The notes beneath the pieces were generated by a model. That model was not told the DNA's origin. It was given only the letters and a program-made list of their open reading frames with translations, and searched no databases. Positions 45,161 to 54,710 of a DNA stretch of 64,000 nucleotides are shown here, in pieces. The number at the start of each line of letters is the position of its first letter. Position 1 is the stretch's first letter. Made by a program: the position numbers and the translations under genes. This DNA is from Mycolicibacterium celeriflavum (GTDB lineage: Bacteria > Actinomycetota > Actinomycetes > Mycobacteriales > Mycobacteriaceae): assembly GCF_010731795.1 (NCBI RefSeq), contig NZ_AP022591.1, positions 3,844,001 to 3,908,000 on the forward strand, in the 5' to 3' direction.

Positions 45161-46315
45161 TCAGCTCAACCAGGAGCTGATTCGGTACAACGCTTCGTCG
45201 ATATCGGTGGTCGGTCCCGCGAACGACATCCGCACGAACGAACCGCCGCGTGCTGGGTCGAAGTCGATACCCGGTGCGATCGCAACACCGGTGTCATCCA
45301 ACAGCTTCGAGCAGAACGACAACGAGTCGGTGGTCAGATGCGAGACGTCCGCGTACACGTAGAACGCGCCGTCGGTCGGGGCCAGGCGGTCGATGCCGAG
45401 CCTTCGCAGGCCGTCCAGTAGCAGCCGGCGGTTGGCGGCGTACTGGTGCAGCAGCGCGTCGGCTTCGGCGATCGACTCCGGGGTGAACGCCGCGACCGCG
45501 GCGAATTGCGGCAGCGTCGGCGGGCAGATCGTGAAGTTGCCCGTCAGACGGTCCACCGCACGCTGCAGTTCCTGCGGCACCAGCAGCCAGCCCAGCCGCC
45601 ACCCCGTCATCGCGAAGTACTTCGAAAAGCTGTTGGCGACAATCGCGTTGCGCGACGTCTGCCATGCGCAACTGGTTGCGGGCGCACCCTCGTAGACCAG
45701 CCCGTGGTACACCTCGTCGCTGATCAGCCGCACTCCGGCCGTATCGCACCACGACGCGATCGCCGCCAGTTCGTCCGGCGGAATCACCGTGCCGGTCGGG
45801 TTGGCCGGGCTCGCCACGATGACGCCCCGCACGGGCGGATCGAGCGCCGCGAGCATCTGAACCGTCGGCTGGAAGCGGGTCTCGGGGCCGCAGGGAATCT
45901 CGACGACTTCGCAGCCCAGCGCCGAGAGGATGTTGCGATAGCAGGGGTAGCCGGGGCTGGCGATCGCGACCCGGTCGCCGACGTCGAAGCTGGCCAGGAA
46001 CGCCAACAGGAAGCCGCCCGACGAACCGGTCGTGATCACCACGTCGTTCGGGTCGACGACGAGACCGTGCCGGGCGAGGTACTGGCCGGCGATGGCCGCA
46101 CGCAGTTCCGGGATACCCAGCGCGACGGTGTAGCCGAGCACGGTGGTGTCCAGCGCCTCTTTCGCCGCGGCACGGACGGCGGCGGGGGCGCCCGCGCTGG
46201 GCTGACCGGCGGATAGGTTCACCAGGTCGCCGTGGCTGCGCTGGCGTTCCGCGGCGGCCAGCCACACGTCCATCACGTAGAACGGCGGGATCCCCGACCG
46301 CAGCGAGATGCTCAC
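45161..46315 (-). CDS. aspB: PLP-dependent aminotransferase (Rv3565/AspB-like)
   Basis: A 384-residue class I/II fold-type-I aminotransferase. The PLP-binding Lys is in NSFSKYFAMTGWRLGW, with SPANPTGTV and ISDEVYHGL as cofactor contacts. Annotated as an aspartate aminotransferase in M. tuberculosis, but its place as the last gene of the fadD3-fadE31-fadE32-fadE33 operon suggests another substrate. GTG 46315, 10 bases after the fadE33 stop; longer upstream starts fall within fadE33. Confidence 0.88.
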   Translation of the reverse strand: MSISLRSGIPPFYVMDVWLAAAERQRSHGDLVNLSAGQPSAGAPAAVRAAAKEALDTTVLGYTVALGIPELRAAIAGQYLARHGLVVDPNDVVITTGSSGGFLLAFLASFDVGDRVAIASPGYPCYRNILSALGCEVVEIPCGPETRFQPTVQMLAALDPPVRGVIVASPANPTGTVIPPDELAAIASWCDTAGVRLISDEVYHGLVYEGAPATSCAWQTSRNAIVANSFSKYFAMTGWRLGWLLVPQELQRAVDRLTGNFTICPPTLPQFAAVAAFTPESIAEADALLHQYAANRRLLLDGLRRLGIDRLAPTDGAFYVYADVSHLTTDSLSFCSKLLDDTGVAIAPGIDFDPARGGSFVRMSFAGPTTDIDEALYRISSWLS

Positions 46316-46325
46316 GCTGCTAACG

Positions 46326-47267
46326 CTAAAGCACTTCGGATTCGAGCCGCCGCAGGTAGTCCCGCGGCGGTCCGAGCAGCTGCGCGCTGCCGTGCGCGCG
46401 CTTGAAGTACAGCTGGATGTCGTGCTCCCAGGTGATCGCGATGCCACCATGCATCTGCACGGCTTCGCCGGCGACCTTGGTGAACGCCTCGCTGGCCGAA
46501 AACCGGGCCAGCGCTGCGGATGTCGGTGACGGCGCGGCGATCGCCTCGTCGACGACCGCGCGCGCTGACTGCACCGCGACGTACAGGTCCGCCATCCGAT
46601 GCTTGAGCGCCTGGAAACTGCCGATGGGCCTGCCGAACTGCACCCGGTCCTTGGTGTACTGCACGGTGAGGTCGAGGCAACGCGACGCCGCGCCGATCTG
46701 CTCGGCGGCAAGCAACAGCGCGGCGGTGTCGGCGAGGCCTGGGTCGGCGGCGATGTCCGCGGTGTCCTGCGCTTCGACGCGCGCCAGCCGTCGCGTCAGG
46801 TCCATCGCGTCGACCCGGTGGGCGGTGAACCGCGTCCACCTGGTCAGCCGATCGCCATTGGCGGCGATCACCACGTCTGCGATGTCACCGTTGACCACAT
46901 GGTCGGCATCGAAAGCGACGGCGCCCAACCGGGTGCCCTCAGCCAGCCCCTCGAGCGCCTCGGTGTCGGGTTCGTCCGCGGCCAGCAGTGCCAACTCCGC
47001 GAGTGTGGTGCCGAGCAGCGGGGTCGGTACCAAAGCCTTGGCGAGTTCCTCGAGCACGACGGCGGCGTCGGCGAGTTCACCGCCCGCGCCGCCGAGTTCC
47101 TCGGGCACGACGAGTGCCGCCGCGCCGACCTGCTCGCACAGCAGCTTCCACAGCGACTCGTCGTATCCGCGTTCGGATTCCATCGCCTCGCGGACCGCCG
47201 CGGGTGATGCGTGCTTGTCGACCAGCGCGGCGGCCGTCTCGCGCAGGAGTTGACGTTCTTCACTCAT
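46326..47267 (-). CDS. fadE33: FadE33 acyl-CoA dehydrogenase subunit
   Basis: A 313-residue acyl-CoA dehydrogenase-like protein. It carries the steroid-type catalytic Glu motif HGGIAITWEHDIQLYFKRAHG and QFGRPIGSFQALKHRMAD, but lacks the FSEPxAGSD FAD motif, as expected for one half of a heteromer. In M. tuberculosis FadE33 pairs with FadE32 and acts on a late ring C/D intermediate. ATG 47267 overlaps the fadE32 stop (ATGA). Confidence 0.9.
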   Translation of the reverse strand: MSEERQLLRETAAALVDKHASPAAVREAMESERGYDESLWKLLCEQVGAAALVVPEELGGAGGELADAAVVLEELAKALVPTPLLGTTLAELALLAADEPDTEALEGLAEGTRLGAVAFDADHVVNGDIADVVIAANGDRLTRWTRFTAHRVDAMDLTRRLARVEAQDTADIAADPGLADTAALLLAAEQIGAASRCLDLTVQYTKDRVQFGRPIGSFQALKHRMADLYVAVQSARAVVDEAIAAPSPTSAALARFSASEAFTKVAGEAVQMHGGIAITWEHDIQLYFKRAHGSAQLLGPPRDYLRRLESEVL

Positions 47268-48220
47268 GACAGCGCCTCCAATACCCGCTGGCGATGCACC
47301 GCCGGGTCGCCCCACGCCGAGCGCAGCGCCTGCACGCGCAGCAACCACAATGACAGGTCGTGTTCCTGGGTGAAGCCGATGGCGCCGTGGGTCTGCAGGG
47401 CCGAACGGGCCGCCAGCAGTGCCGCGTCGGCCGCGGCGGCCTTGGCGGCGCTGACGTCGCGCGCGGTGTCGGGTGAATGGTCGGCCAGCGACAGCGCCGC
47501 GCCGTACACCAGTGGGCGGGCCAGTTCGACGGCGATGTGCACGTCGGCGAGCTTGTGCTTGATCGCCTGATAGGTACCGATCACCTTGCCGAACTGGGTG
47601 CGCTGCTTGGCGTATTCGACCGACATGTCGAGCATCGCCTGCCCGGCACCGACCAGTTGCGCTGCCGTCGCCAACACGCCGAATTCGTACGCTCGCGCGA
47701 CGTCGGCCTTCTTCGCGTCGCCGGAAGCGCTGACCTCGAACAGCTTCCGGCTCGGATCCACGGACTCGTGCTGCGCGCCTGCAGCGCCGTCGCGCACCTC
47801 GTTGTTGTCGGCCACCAGGATGAGTCCGGCGGTATCCGCGTCGACGGCGTACGGCACATGCGGTGGCAGGGCGACGGTGGCGATGAGCTCACCGGCGGCC
47901 AGCGCGGCACTGCGCTCGTCGACGGCGAGCAGAACTGGTGCGACTGCGATGGATTCGACGACCGGACCCGGCACGCACCACCGACCGAGACGTTCGGCGG
48001 CGACCACAAGATCCACCGGGTGCGCCTCGATCCCGTCGTACTTCTCGGGGACCACGAGCGCGGTGACGCCGAGGTCGGTCAGCTGCGCCCACACCTTGCG
48101 GCCGGGCGCCGTGTCACCGGCCGCCCACGCCCGGATCGCACCCGGCAGATCGGCGGCGCCCAGCGCGGCGTCGATACTCGCCGCGAAGTCGCGCTGCTGT
48201 TCGTCCAATTCGAAGTTCAT
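47264..48220 (-). CDS. fadE32: FadE32 acyl-CoA dehydrogenase subunit
   Basis: A 318-residue partner subunit: QRTQFGKVIGTYQAIKHKLADV is conserved, while the Glu motif region reads HGAIGFTQEHDLSLWLLR. FadE31-FadE32-FadE33 form heteromeric dehydrogenases in the degradation of HIP in M. tuberculosis. The ATG at 48220 (MNFELDEQQRDF) starts 4 bases after the fadE31 stop. Confidence 0.9.
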   Translation of the reverse strand: MNFELDEQQRDFAASIDAALGAADLPGAIRAWAAGDTAPGRKVWAQLTDLGVTALVVPEKYDGIEAHPVDLVVAAERLGRWCVPGPVVESIAVAPVLLAVDERSAALAAGELIATVALPPHVPYAVDADTAGLILVADNNEVRDGAAGAQHESVDPSRKLFEVSASGDAKKADVARAYEFGVLATAAQLVGAGQAMLDMSVEYAKQRTQFGKVIGTYQAIKHKLADVHIAVELARPLVYGAALSLADHSPDTARDVSAAKAAAADAALLAARSALQTHGAIGFTQEHDLSLWLLRVQALRSAWGDPAVHRQRVLEALS

Positions 48221-48224
48221 CTGA

Positions 48225-49349
48225 CTACTTTCGGGGAAGCCCCAGGAGGCGCTCGGCGATGATATTGCGCTGGATCTCGTTGGTACCGGCGTAGATCGGG
48301 CCGCCGAGAGCGAACAGCAGGCCATCGGTCCACTTGTCGGCGAGCTCACCGTCGGCGCCGCGCAAGTCGAGTGCGGTCTGGTGGATCGCGACGTCGAGGT
48401 CGGACCAGAACACTTTCGTCACCGAGGACTCGGCGCCCAGCTCACCGCCTGCGGCGACGCGCGTTACGGTCCCGAACGTGTGCAACCGGTAAGCCTGTGC
48501 CTTTATCCACGCGTCGGCGACCCGGTCGGCGTACGCGGGGTCGCGGTCGTTGGCCCATTCGGCCACCAGCCTTTCAGCCGGCGCCAAGAACCGGGCGGGG
48601 CTGCGCAACGACATACCGCGCTCGTTGCTCGAGGTGCTCATCGCTGCGCGCCACCCGTCGTGCACTTCGCCGATGACATCGTTGTCGGGAACGAACACGT
48701 CGTCGAGGAAGATCTCGCCGAATCCCGTGTCGCCGCCCAACTGCGCGATGGGACGCACCGTGACGCCGTCGGCCTTGAGGTCGAACATGAAGTAGGTCAG
48801 GCCCTTGTGGCGCTGCGCCTCCGGATCGGAACGGAACAAACCGAACGCCCGCTCGCCGAATGGCGCCCGTGAACTCCAGATCTTCTGCCCGTTGAGCAGC
48901 CAGCCGCCCTCGGTCTTGGTCGCGGTCGAGCGCAGGGAAGCCAAATCGCTGCCGGATTCCGGCTCCGACCAGGCCTGCGCCCAAATCTCCTCGCCGCTGG
49001 CCATTTTCGGCAGCACGCGGTCGAGCTGTTCTTCGGTGCCGTGCGCGAACAACGTCGGCGCCAGCATCGAAGTGCCGTTGGCGCTGGCGCGACCCGGCGC
49101 GCCGGCGCGGAAGTACTCCTCCTCGTAGACCACCCACTGCAGCAGGGACGCGTCGCGGCCACCGTATTTTTCAGGCCAGGTGATCACCGACAGCCCGGCG
49201 TCGAAAAGCACCCTGTCCCAACGTCGATGCTCTTCGAAACCCTCGGCGGTGTCGTAGGACTTGGTCGGGAACTTGTCCTTGTTGTCCGCCAGGAACTGGC
49301 GTACCTCGGCTTGGAAGGCCAAGGTGGCGTCGTCGAAATTCAGGTCCAT
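48225..49349 (-). CDS. fadE31: FadE31 acyl-CoA dehydrogenase
   Basis: A 374-residue acyl-CoA dehydrogenase with the FAD-binding motif WSEPESGSDLASLRS and C-terminal YAGTNEIQRNIIAERLLGLPR. It supplies the FAD/substrate contacts missing from FadE32/33. ATG 49349 overlaps the fadD3 stop by one base (TGATG). Confidence 0.92.
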   Translation of the reverse strand: MDLNFDDATLAFQAEVRQFLADNKDKFPTKSYDTAEGFEEHRRWDRVLFDAGLSVITWPEKYGGRDASLLQWVVYEEEYFRAGAPGRASANGTSMLAPTLFAHGTEEQLDRVLPKMASGEEIWAQAWSEPESGSDLASLRSTATKTEGGWLLNGQKIWSSRAPFGERAFGLFRSDPEAQRHKGLTYFMFDLKADGVTVRPIAQLGGDTGFGEIFLDDVFVPDNDVIGEVHDGWRAAMSTSSNERGMSLRSPARFLAPAERLVAEWANDRDPAYADRVADAWIKAQAYRLHTFGTVTRVAAGGELGAESSVTKVFWSDLDVAIHQTALDLRGADGELADKWTDGLLFALGGPIYAGTNEIQRNIIAERLLGLPRK

Positions 49350-50920
49350 CAGGAAGATCCAGCCCTCTCATTGTGTTGTTGGCGCAAACGGGGCTTGACC
49401 ACCTTGCCGCCGGGGTTACGCGGCAACGCAGCCAGGAACTCCACCGACCGGGGTGTCTTGAAGTTCGCCAGATGCTGCCGGCAGTAAGCGATTACGGTCT
49501 CTTCGTCGAGTTCGGTGCCGGACTTGGTGACGATGAACGCCTTGCCCACCTCGCCGAGTCGTTTGTCGGGTACCCCGATCACCGCGGCTTCGGCGACACC
49601 GTCGAGGCGGGCCAACACCTGCTCGATTTCGGCAGGGTAGACGTTGAACCCGCCGCAGATGTACATGTCCTTGAGCCGGTCGGTGATGCGCAGGTTGCCG
49701 TTCTCGTCGACGGTACCGACGTCGCCGGTGTGCAACCAGCCATCGGAGTCGATCGCCGCCGCGGTTGCTTCGGGATCGTCGAGGTAGCCGAGCATGACGT
49801 TCGGGCCGCGCAGCAACACCTCGCCGGCGCTCGACTCATCCGGATTGTCGATGCGCAGTTCGAAATCCGCGATCGGCCGCCCCGACGTCGTGGCGACGGT
49901 GACCGCGTCGTCGTCGGCACGGCACATCGTGCCGAACCCGCTGGCCTCGGTCAGCCCGTACGCCGTCAGCACGATGTCGATGTCGAGTTCGTTCTGCATG
50001 CGTTCAATCAACACGACCGGGATCGTCGCCGCCCCCGTGACCGCGAAGCGCAGCGAACTCAGGTCGTAGTCGGCGCGTTTCGGGTGATCGAGCAGCGTCT
50101 GGTAGATGGTCGGCGGACCGGGCAGCACGGTGATGCGTTGCTCGGCCACCGCGGCCATCGCCTGCTCCGGGTCGAATGTCAGCTGAGGAATGAGCGTCGC
50201 TCCGGTCTGCAGGCAAGTCAGGATGCCCGCCTTGTAGCCGAAGTTGTGAAAGAACGGGTTGATGCACAGATAGCGGTCGTCGCTGGTGAGCTGACCACAG
50301 GCGGCCCACGCGGCGGATGCGTCGAGCGACTGTCGGTGCGCGCACAGCACGCCCTTGCTGCGGCCAGTCGTGCCCGAGGTGAACAGGATGTCGGACACGT
50401 CGTCGGGTGCGACTGCGGCGGCGCGGGCGTCGACCTCGTCGAGGTCCTCTCCCTCAGCCACGAATTCGTCCCAGGTGCCGTCGTCCTTCTCGATCGGCAC
50501 GCGCACGACGTGCTTGAGGTCGGGCAGAGCATCACGATCGAGGGAGGCGGCCTTGTCGGCGCCGAGGAACTCGCCCGACGCGAACAGCAACGGTGCACCC
50601 GTCCGCGCCAGGATGTCGGCGGCCTCGCTGGAGGTGTAGCGGGTGTTCAAGGGAACCACCACGCCGCCGGCATAGTGGGTGGCCAGGCAGGCGACCACCC
50701 AGTGCCAGGTGTTCGGTGACCAGATCGCGACACGGTCACCGGACTTGATCCCGAGCTGCATCATCGCCGCGGCCGCGCGGCGGACCTCGTCGCGCAGTTC
50801 GGCGTACGTGACGGTGCGATCCCCGGTCGAATTGCCGGCGGTGACCAGCGCGTTGTGGTCGGAAAACCGGTCGGCGATCCGGTTCAAGACCTCCGGAATG
50901 GTCCGCCGATCGCCAGTCAT
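49349..50920 (-). CDS. fadD3: FadD3, HIP-CoA synthetase
   Basis: A 523-residue acyl-CoA ligase that activates HIP, the C/D-ring propanoate left from cholesterol ring A/B degradation; HIP-CoA is also the KstR2 inducer. ANL motifs: ILFTSGTTGRSKGV, YGLTEASGFG, HTGDVG, RLKDMYICGGFNVYPAEIE and the catalytic Lys in GKVVKPRLR. ATG 50920, 18 bases from a KstR2 operator. First gene of the fadD3-fadE31-fadE32-fadE33-aminotransferase operon. Confidence 0.95.
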   Translation of the reverse strand: MTGDRRTIPEVLNRIADRFSDHNALVTAGNSTGDRTVTYAELRDEVRRAAAAMMQLGIKSGDRVAIWSPNTWHWVVACLATHYAGGVVVPLNTRYTSSEAADILARTGAPLLFASGEFLGADKAASLDRDALPDLKHVVRVPIEKDDGTWDEFVAEGEDLDEVDARAAAVAPDDVSDILFTSGTTGRSKGVLCAHRQSLDASAAWAACGQLTSDDRYLCINPFFHNFGYKAGILTCLQTGATLIPQLTFDPEQAMAAVAEQRITVLPGPPTIYQTLLDHPKRADYDLSSLRFAVTGAATIPVVLIERMQNELDIDIVLTAYGLTEASGFGTMCRADDDAVTVATTSGRPIADFELRIDNPDESSAGEVLLRGPNVMLGYLDDPEATAAAIDSDGWLHTGDVGTVDENGNLRITDRLKDMYICGGFNVYPAEIEQVLARLDGVAEAAVIGVPDKRLGEVGKAFIVTKSGTELDEETVIAYCRQHLANFKTPRSVEFLAALPRNPGGKVVKPRLRQQHNERAGSS

Positions 50921-50937
50921 CGATGCTCCTCTAACAA

Positions 50938-50951
50938 AGCAAGTGCTTGGT
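50938..50951. promoter_or_regulatory. KstR2 operator between fadD3 and fadE30
   Basis: AGCAAGTGCTTGGT matches the KstR2 palindrome AnCAAGnnCTTGnT at every fixed position. It lies 17 bases from each divergent start codon, so one site controls both operons. Confidence 0.93.
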
Positions 50952-50967
50952 AGGTTAGCCTACAAGG

Positions 50968-52119
50968 GTGATTGAGGTCGAGGAGTTCCGGGCCGAGGTC
51001 CGTGACTGGCTTGCCGACAACCTTGTCGGGGAGTACGCCGCGCTGAAAGGCCTCGGCGGGCCGGGCCGGGAGCACGAGGCGTTCGAGGAACGCCGGGCGT
51101 GGAACCAGCACCTGGCGGCCGCAGGGTTGACGTGTCTGGGCTGGCCCGAGGAGCACGGCGGTCGCGGGTTGTCGGTCGCACACCGGGTGGCGTTCTACGA
51201 GGAGTACGCGATCGCGAACGCCCCGGCGAAGGTCAACCACTTCGGTGAGGAACTGCTCGGTCCGACGTTGATCGCGTACGGGACCGCCGAGCAGCAGCGA
51301 CGGTTCTTGCCGAAGATCCTCGATGTCACCGAGCTGTGGTGTCAGGGCTACTCCGAGCCGGGCGCGGGCAGTGATCTGGCGAACGTGGCGACGACCGCCG
51401 AACTCGACGGTGATCAGTGGGTCATCAACGGCCAGAAGGTGTGGACGTCGCTGGCGCACTGGGCGCAGTGGTGCTTCGTCGTCGCACGCACGGAGAAGGG
51501 CTCCAAGCGGCATGCGGGCTTGTCGTATCTGTTGGTCCCGCTGGATCAGCCGGGCGTGGAGATCCGCCCCATCGTCCAGCTGACCGGTGACTCGGAGTTC
51601 AACGAGGTCTTCTTCGACGACGCCCGCACCGATGCCTCGCTGGTGGTCGGCGAGCCGGGTGACGGTTGGCGGGTCGCGATGGGCACATTGACCTTCGAGC
51701 GTGGCGTGTCGACGCTGGGCCAGCAGATCGAGTACGCCCGCGAGTTGTCCGGCGTCGCCGAGTTGGCGAAACGCAATGGTGCAGCTGACGATCCGTTGAT
51801 CCGTGAGCGGTTGACCCGGTCGTGGGCGGGTCTGCGCACGATGCGGTCGTATGCGTTGGCGACGATGGACGTCGAGCAGCCGGGACAAGACAACGTGTCG
51901 AAGTTGTTGTGGGCCAACTGGCATCGCGAACTCGGTGAGATCGCGATGGAGGTGCTCGGCCGCGAAGGGCTGACGCTGACCGACGGTGACTTCGACGAGT
52001 GGCAGCGGCTGTATCTGTTCTCCCGGGCCGATACCATCTACGGCGGGTCCAACGAGATCCAGCGCAACATCATCGCCGAGCGCGTGCTCGGACTACCCAG
52101 AGAGGTCAAGGGCTCGTGA
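50968..52119 (+). CDS. fadE30: FadE30 acyl-CoA dehydrogenase
   Basis: A 383-residue acyl-CoA dehydrogenase of the HIP pathway (Rv3560c orthologue), shown in M. tuberculosis to dehydrogenate a 5-hydroxy-HIP-CoA intermediate. FAD motif YSEPGAGSDLANV and C-terminal YGGSNEIQRNIIAERVLGLPR. GTG 50968. Overlaps the SDR gene by 4 bases (GTGA). Confidence 0.93.
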   Translation: MIEVEEFRAEVRDWLADNLVGEYAALKGLGGPGREHEAFEERRAWNQHLAAAGLTCLGWPEEHGGRGLSVAHRVAFYEEYAIANAPAKVNHFGEELLGPTLIAYGTAEQQRRFLPKILDVTELWCQGYSEPGAGSDLANVATTAELDGDQWVINGQKVWTSLAHWAQWCFVVARTEKGSKRHAGLSYLLVPLDQPGVEIRPIVQLTGDSEFNEVFFDDARTDASLVVGEPGDGWRVAMGTLTFERGVSTLGQQIEYARELSGVAELAKRNGAADDPLIRERLTRSWAGLRTMRSYALATMDVEQPGQDNVSKLLWANWHRELGEIAMEVLGREGLTLTDGDFDEWQRLYLFSRADTIYGGSNEIQRNIIAERVLGLPREVKGS

Positions 52120-52904
52120 ATCTGGCTGAGACCCCGAAAGAGATTGACGGCCACGGTCTTCTGACCGGCAAGGTGGTCGTCGTGACGGCGGCTGCCGGTA
52201 CCGGCATCGGGTCGGCGGTGGCGCGACGGGCGCTGCTCGAGGGCGCCGACGTCGTGGTGTCCGACCATCACGAGCGCCGACTGGGGGAGACCCGCGACCA
52301 GTTGGCCGAACTCGGCCTCGGCCGGGTCGAGGGCGTGGTCTGCGACGTCACGTCCACCGCGCAGGTCGATGCGCTCATCGCGTCGACGACCGCGCGGATG
52401 GGCCGGCTCGACGTGCTGGTCAACAACGCCGGTCTGGGCGGGCAGACGCCCGTCGTCGACATGACCGACGAGGAGTGGGACCGCGTGCTCAACGTGACGC
52501 TGACGTCGGTGATGCGCGCGACGCGCGCCGCGCTGCGCTACTTCCGCGAGGCTGACCACGGCGGCGTGATCGTCAACAACGCCAGTGTATTGGGCTGGCG
52601 CGCACAGCATTCGCAGTCGCACTACGCCGCCGCCAAGGCCGGAGTCATGGCGTTGACACGGTGCAGCGCGATCGAGGCCGTCGAGTTCGGCGTGCGGATC
52701 AACGCCGTCTCGCCCAGCATCGCCCGGCACAAGTTCCTCGAGAAGACCAGTTCGTCGGATCTGTTGGACCGACTGTCGGAGGGGGAGGCGTTCGGGCGCG
52801 CCGCCGAGCCGTGGGAAGTCGCGGCCACCATCGCGTTCCTGGCCAGTGACTACTCCAGTTATCTGACCGGAGAAGTCATTTCGGTGTCGAGCCAACGGGC
52901 TTAG
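52116..52904 (+). CDS. ipdF: IpdF, SDR dehydrogenase of HIP degradation
   Basis: A 262-residue short-chain dehydrogenase, orthologue of Rv3559c, which oxidises the 5-hydroxy group of a HIP-CoA intermediate in the KstR2 regulon. NAD site TAAAGTGIGSA, NNAGLGG, Ser in NNASVLGW and YxxxK in SHYAAAKAG. GTG 52116 overlaps fadE30. Its end overlaps a convergent membrane protein gene by 4 bases. Confidence 0.92.
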   Translation: MNLAETPKEIDGHGLLTGKVVVVTAAAGTGIGSAVARRALLEGADVVVSDHHERRLGETRDQLAELGLGRVEGVVCDVTSTAQVDALIASTTARMGRLDVLVNNAGLGGQTPVVDMTDEEWDRVLNVTLTSVMRATRAALRYFREADHGGVIVNNASVLGWRAQHSQSHYAAAKAGVMALTRCSAIEAVEFGVRINAVSPSIARHKFLEKTSSSDLLDRLSEGEAFGRAAEPWEVAATIAFLASDYSSYLTGEVISVSSQRA

Positions 52905-53497
52905 CGCTCGGCTGGCTTGCCGACAGTTCTTCGCTGGCCTGTTTTGTACGCTCCCAGATACACGATTGGGAAGACGCCGAACGTCAGCACCGCCAGCAGC
53001 CCGAGTTGTAATTTCTGTCCGGCTGCGATGGGGCGGTCGGCGAGCGCATCGCGGTACCCGAGAGAGACGGCGGCGAACAGGGCGATGGCGCCTAGGCCAA
53101 CCGGGACCCAGGCCTGCGCGCCGTCGGCGACGAATGCTGCGGCGCTCGCGATCAGCGTCGCTACCGCGAACACAGCCAGCCACCACGTCTTCGTGGGCGT
53201 CAAGCCGACGCCGTAGTCGTCAATGGCTTCAGGATCGGCGAACAACGAATAGGTCTTACCGCCGATCGAAATGAACTGGGTGTTGACATAGGCGACGCCG
53301 GTCATCGCGAACACCGCGAACACCGACATCATCAGTCCCGATTTCCAGTCCGGCGGATAGGCCATGAAAAATACGGAGACCGTCGTAACGACGGCGCCCG
53401 ACCAGTAGACGATGCGGCCGATACGCAGCGGTAGCCATCCCGCGATAATGGCGGCGCCGAGACCGGCGAACGCTGTCGTCATGAAGAAGTCGTTCAT
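52901..53497 (-). CDS. Membrane protein of the T7SS-like locus, unknown function
   Basis: A 198-residue protein with about six predicted membrane segments (two before residue 50, two between 55 and 120, two after 130). No family recognised. The ATG at 53497 overlaps the stop of the large disrupted gene by one base (TGATG) and has GGGAG 4 bases upstream, so the two were co-translated. A partner or immunity-like role for the large protein is a guess from position only. With the upstream gene split by an IS, expression from the native promoter is doubtful. Confidence 0.68.
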   Translation of the reverse strand: MNDFFMTTAFAGLGAAIIAGWLPLRIGRIVYWSGAVVTTVSVFFMAYPPDWKSGLMMSVFAVFAMTGVAYVNTQFISIGGKTYSLFADPEAIDDYGVGLTPTKTWWLAVFAVATLIASAAAFVADGAQAWVPVGLGAIALFAAVSLGYRDALADRPIAAGQKLQLGLLAVLTFGVFPIVYLGAYKTGQRRTVGKPAER

Positions 53498-54702
53498 CAA
53501 CTCCCAGCCATTCTCTGGTAAAGGTTCTGGCCCAGCTGCTCGCCGCCGAGCGAACCGATGGAGCCGAGGATGAAAGCGCCCGCGAAGATTCCGACCGGGC
53601 CGGCCGGAGCGCCGAGCCATGCCCCGAAGGCGGCCATTCCCGAGGCACCGAGCATTCCGCCACCCGTCTTGGCGGCAACCTCGCCGAGCGGTGTTCCGGT
53701 TCGCCACTCGTACATTCCGACGCCGAAGTCGACGAGATTCCCAGCCACCCCCAGGTTGCCCCCGATCTTCTTGAGCACGTCGACATCACTTGGTGAGAAG
53801 CCCGGCATACCCTGCACCGGGTTATCCGCTATGGGCAGCGAATTGGCGAAATGCTGGAACGCCTTCTCCCCGCCCGCGATCGGTTTGCCCGCAGCGGATG
53901 CCGCCTCGACAAGCTCCTTCGGAACGATGCCCTGCGCCATGCTGTCTGTGGCCGCCGCGGCGCCTTCAGGGGACATACCGGCCTGCATGAGTTGTTCCTG
54001 CACGCGTGCGATGACCAGGTTCCTCGCCTGTGCCTCGCTTTGGTTGATCATCGCGGTGGCCTGATCCGGCGGCATCGGCGCCGTATTGAGCAAGCCCTGC
54101 TCGAGTTTGGCCTGCATTTCAAGCCTCGTGCGCGCCTGGGAGCGAGCGTCGCCGCCGAGGATGGGGTCGCCCAGTAGCGGACCCTGAGTGGTGGCCGTTT
54201 GGTAGTCGTCGAGGCGTTGTCCTGCGAAGCGCCTCTGGTCGAGACTCGACGTCGGGTCGTTGATCGTGTCGTAGTCACGCAGACGTCCTGCGGCTGCTTG
54301 TTTCTCAGGTGTCCACGGACCCGGCGAGTTGACGAGTTCTTGGTCGGCCGTGCGTTGTTCACTGCCGTACTGATCGGCCTCAGCCTTCGCATCCTGTGAC
54401 GTCGGAGACTCCTGTTGGCCCTCGCTGCCCTTCATCGCGTCGGGTGAGTAACCCTCGGCCGCCATCTCGAGCCGAGACTTGTCCAGTTGCTCGGAGTAGC
54501 TGTCGCGAACACCCTGCACTGCCGTGAGCGCTTCCCGCGTCCGGTCGACGGCCGCCCGTTTCAGATCGGATACATCTGCTTCCTCCCCGTTTGCAGCGGC
54601 GACAGCAAGCTGGTAGTCGATCTGATTGTCGATCCGCTTCAACGCCGCGTCGAGGTTGGAGATGGCGATGTCACCGTTGCGCTGCGCTTCGGCCAACGAC
54701 GC
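53497..54702 (-). pseudogene. 3' part of IS-split large protein (T7SS-effector-like)
   Basis: 401 codons plus stop continuing from the 5' part at 56170-56496 once the IS and one duplication copy are removed (the frame joins as ...LQNIS/ASLAEAQRNGD). It contains a helical region, an acidic/Gln-rich spacer, the segment LDQRRFAGQRLDDY with GDPILGGDARSQARTRLEMQ (seen in mycobacterial proteins linked to ESX loci), and a Gly/Ala-rich hydrophobic C-terminus (GGGMLGASGMAAFGAWLG then GIFAGAFILGSIGSLGG) resembling a glycine zipper that could insert in membranes. The frame itself is intact; translation would need an internal TTG/other start. Confidence 0.75.
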
Positions 54703-54710
54703 TGAAATGT
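54703..54710. repeat. Target-site duplication, left copy (TGAAATGT)
   Basis: Identical to 56170-56177 on the other side of the IS. Eight bases is the usual duplication length for ISL3 elements. Confidence 0.93.
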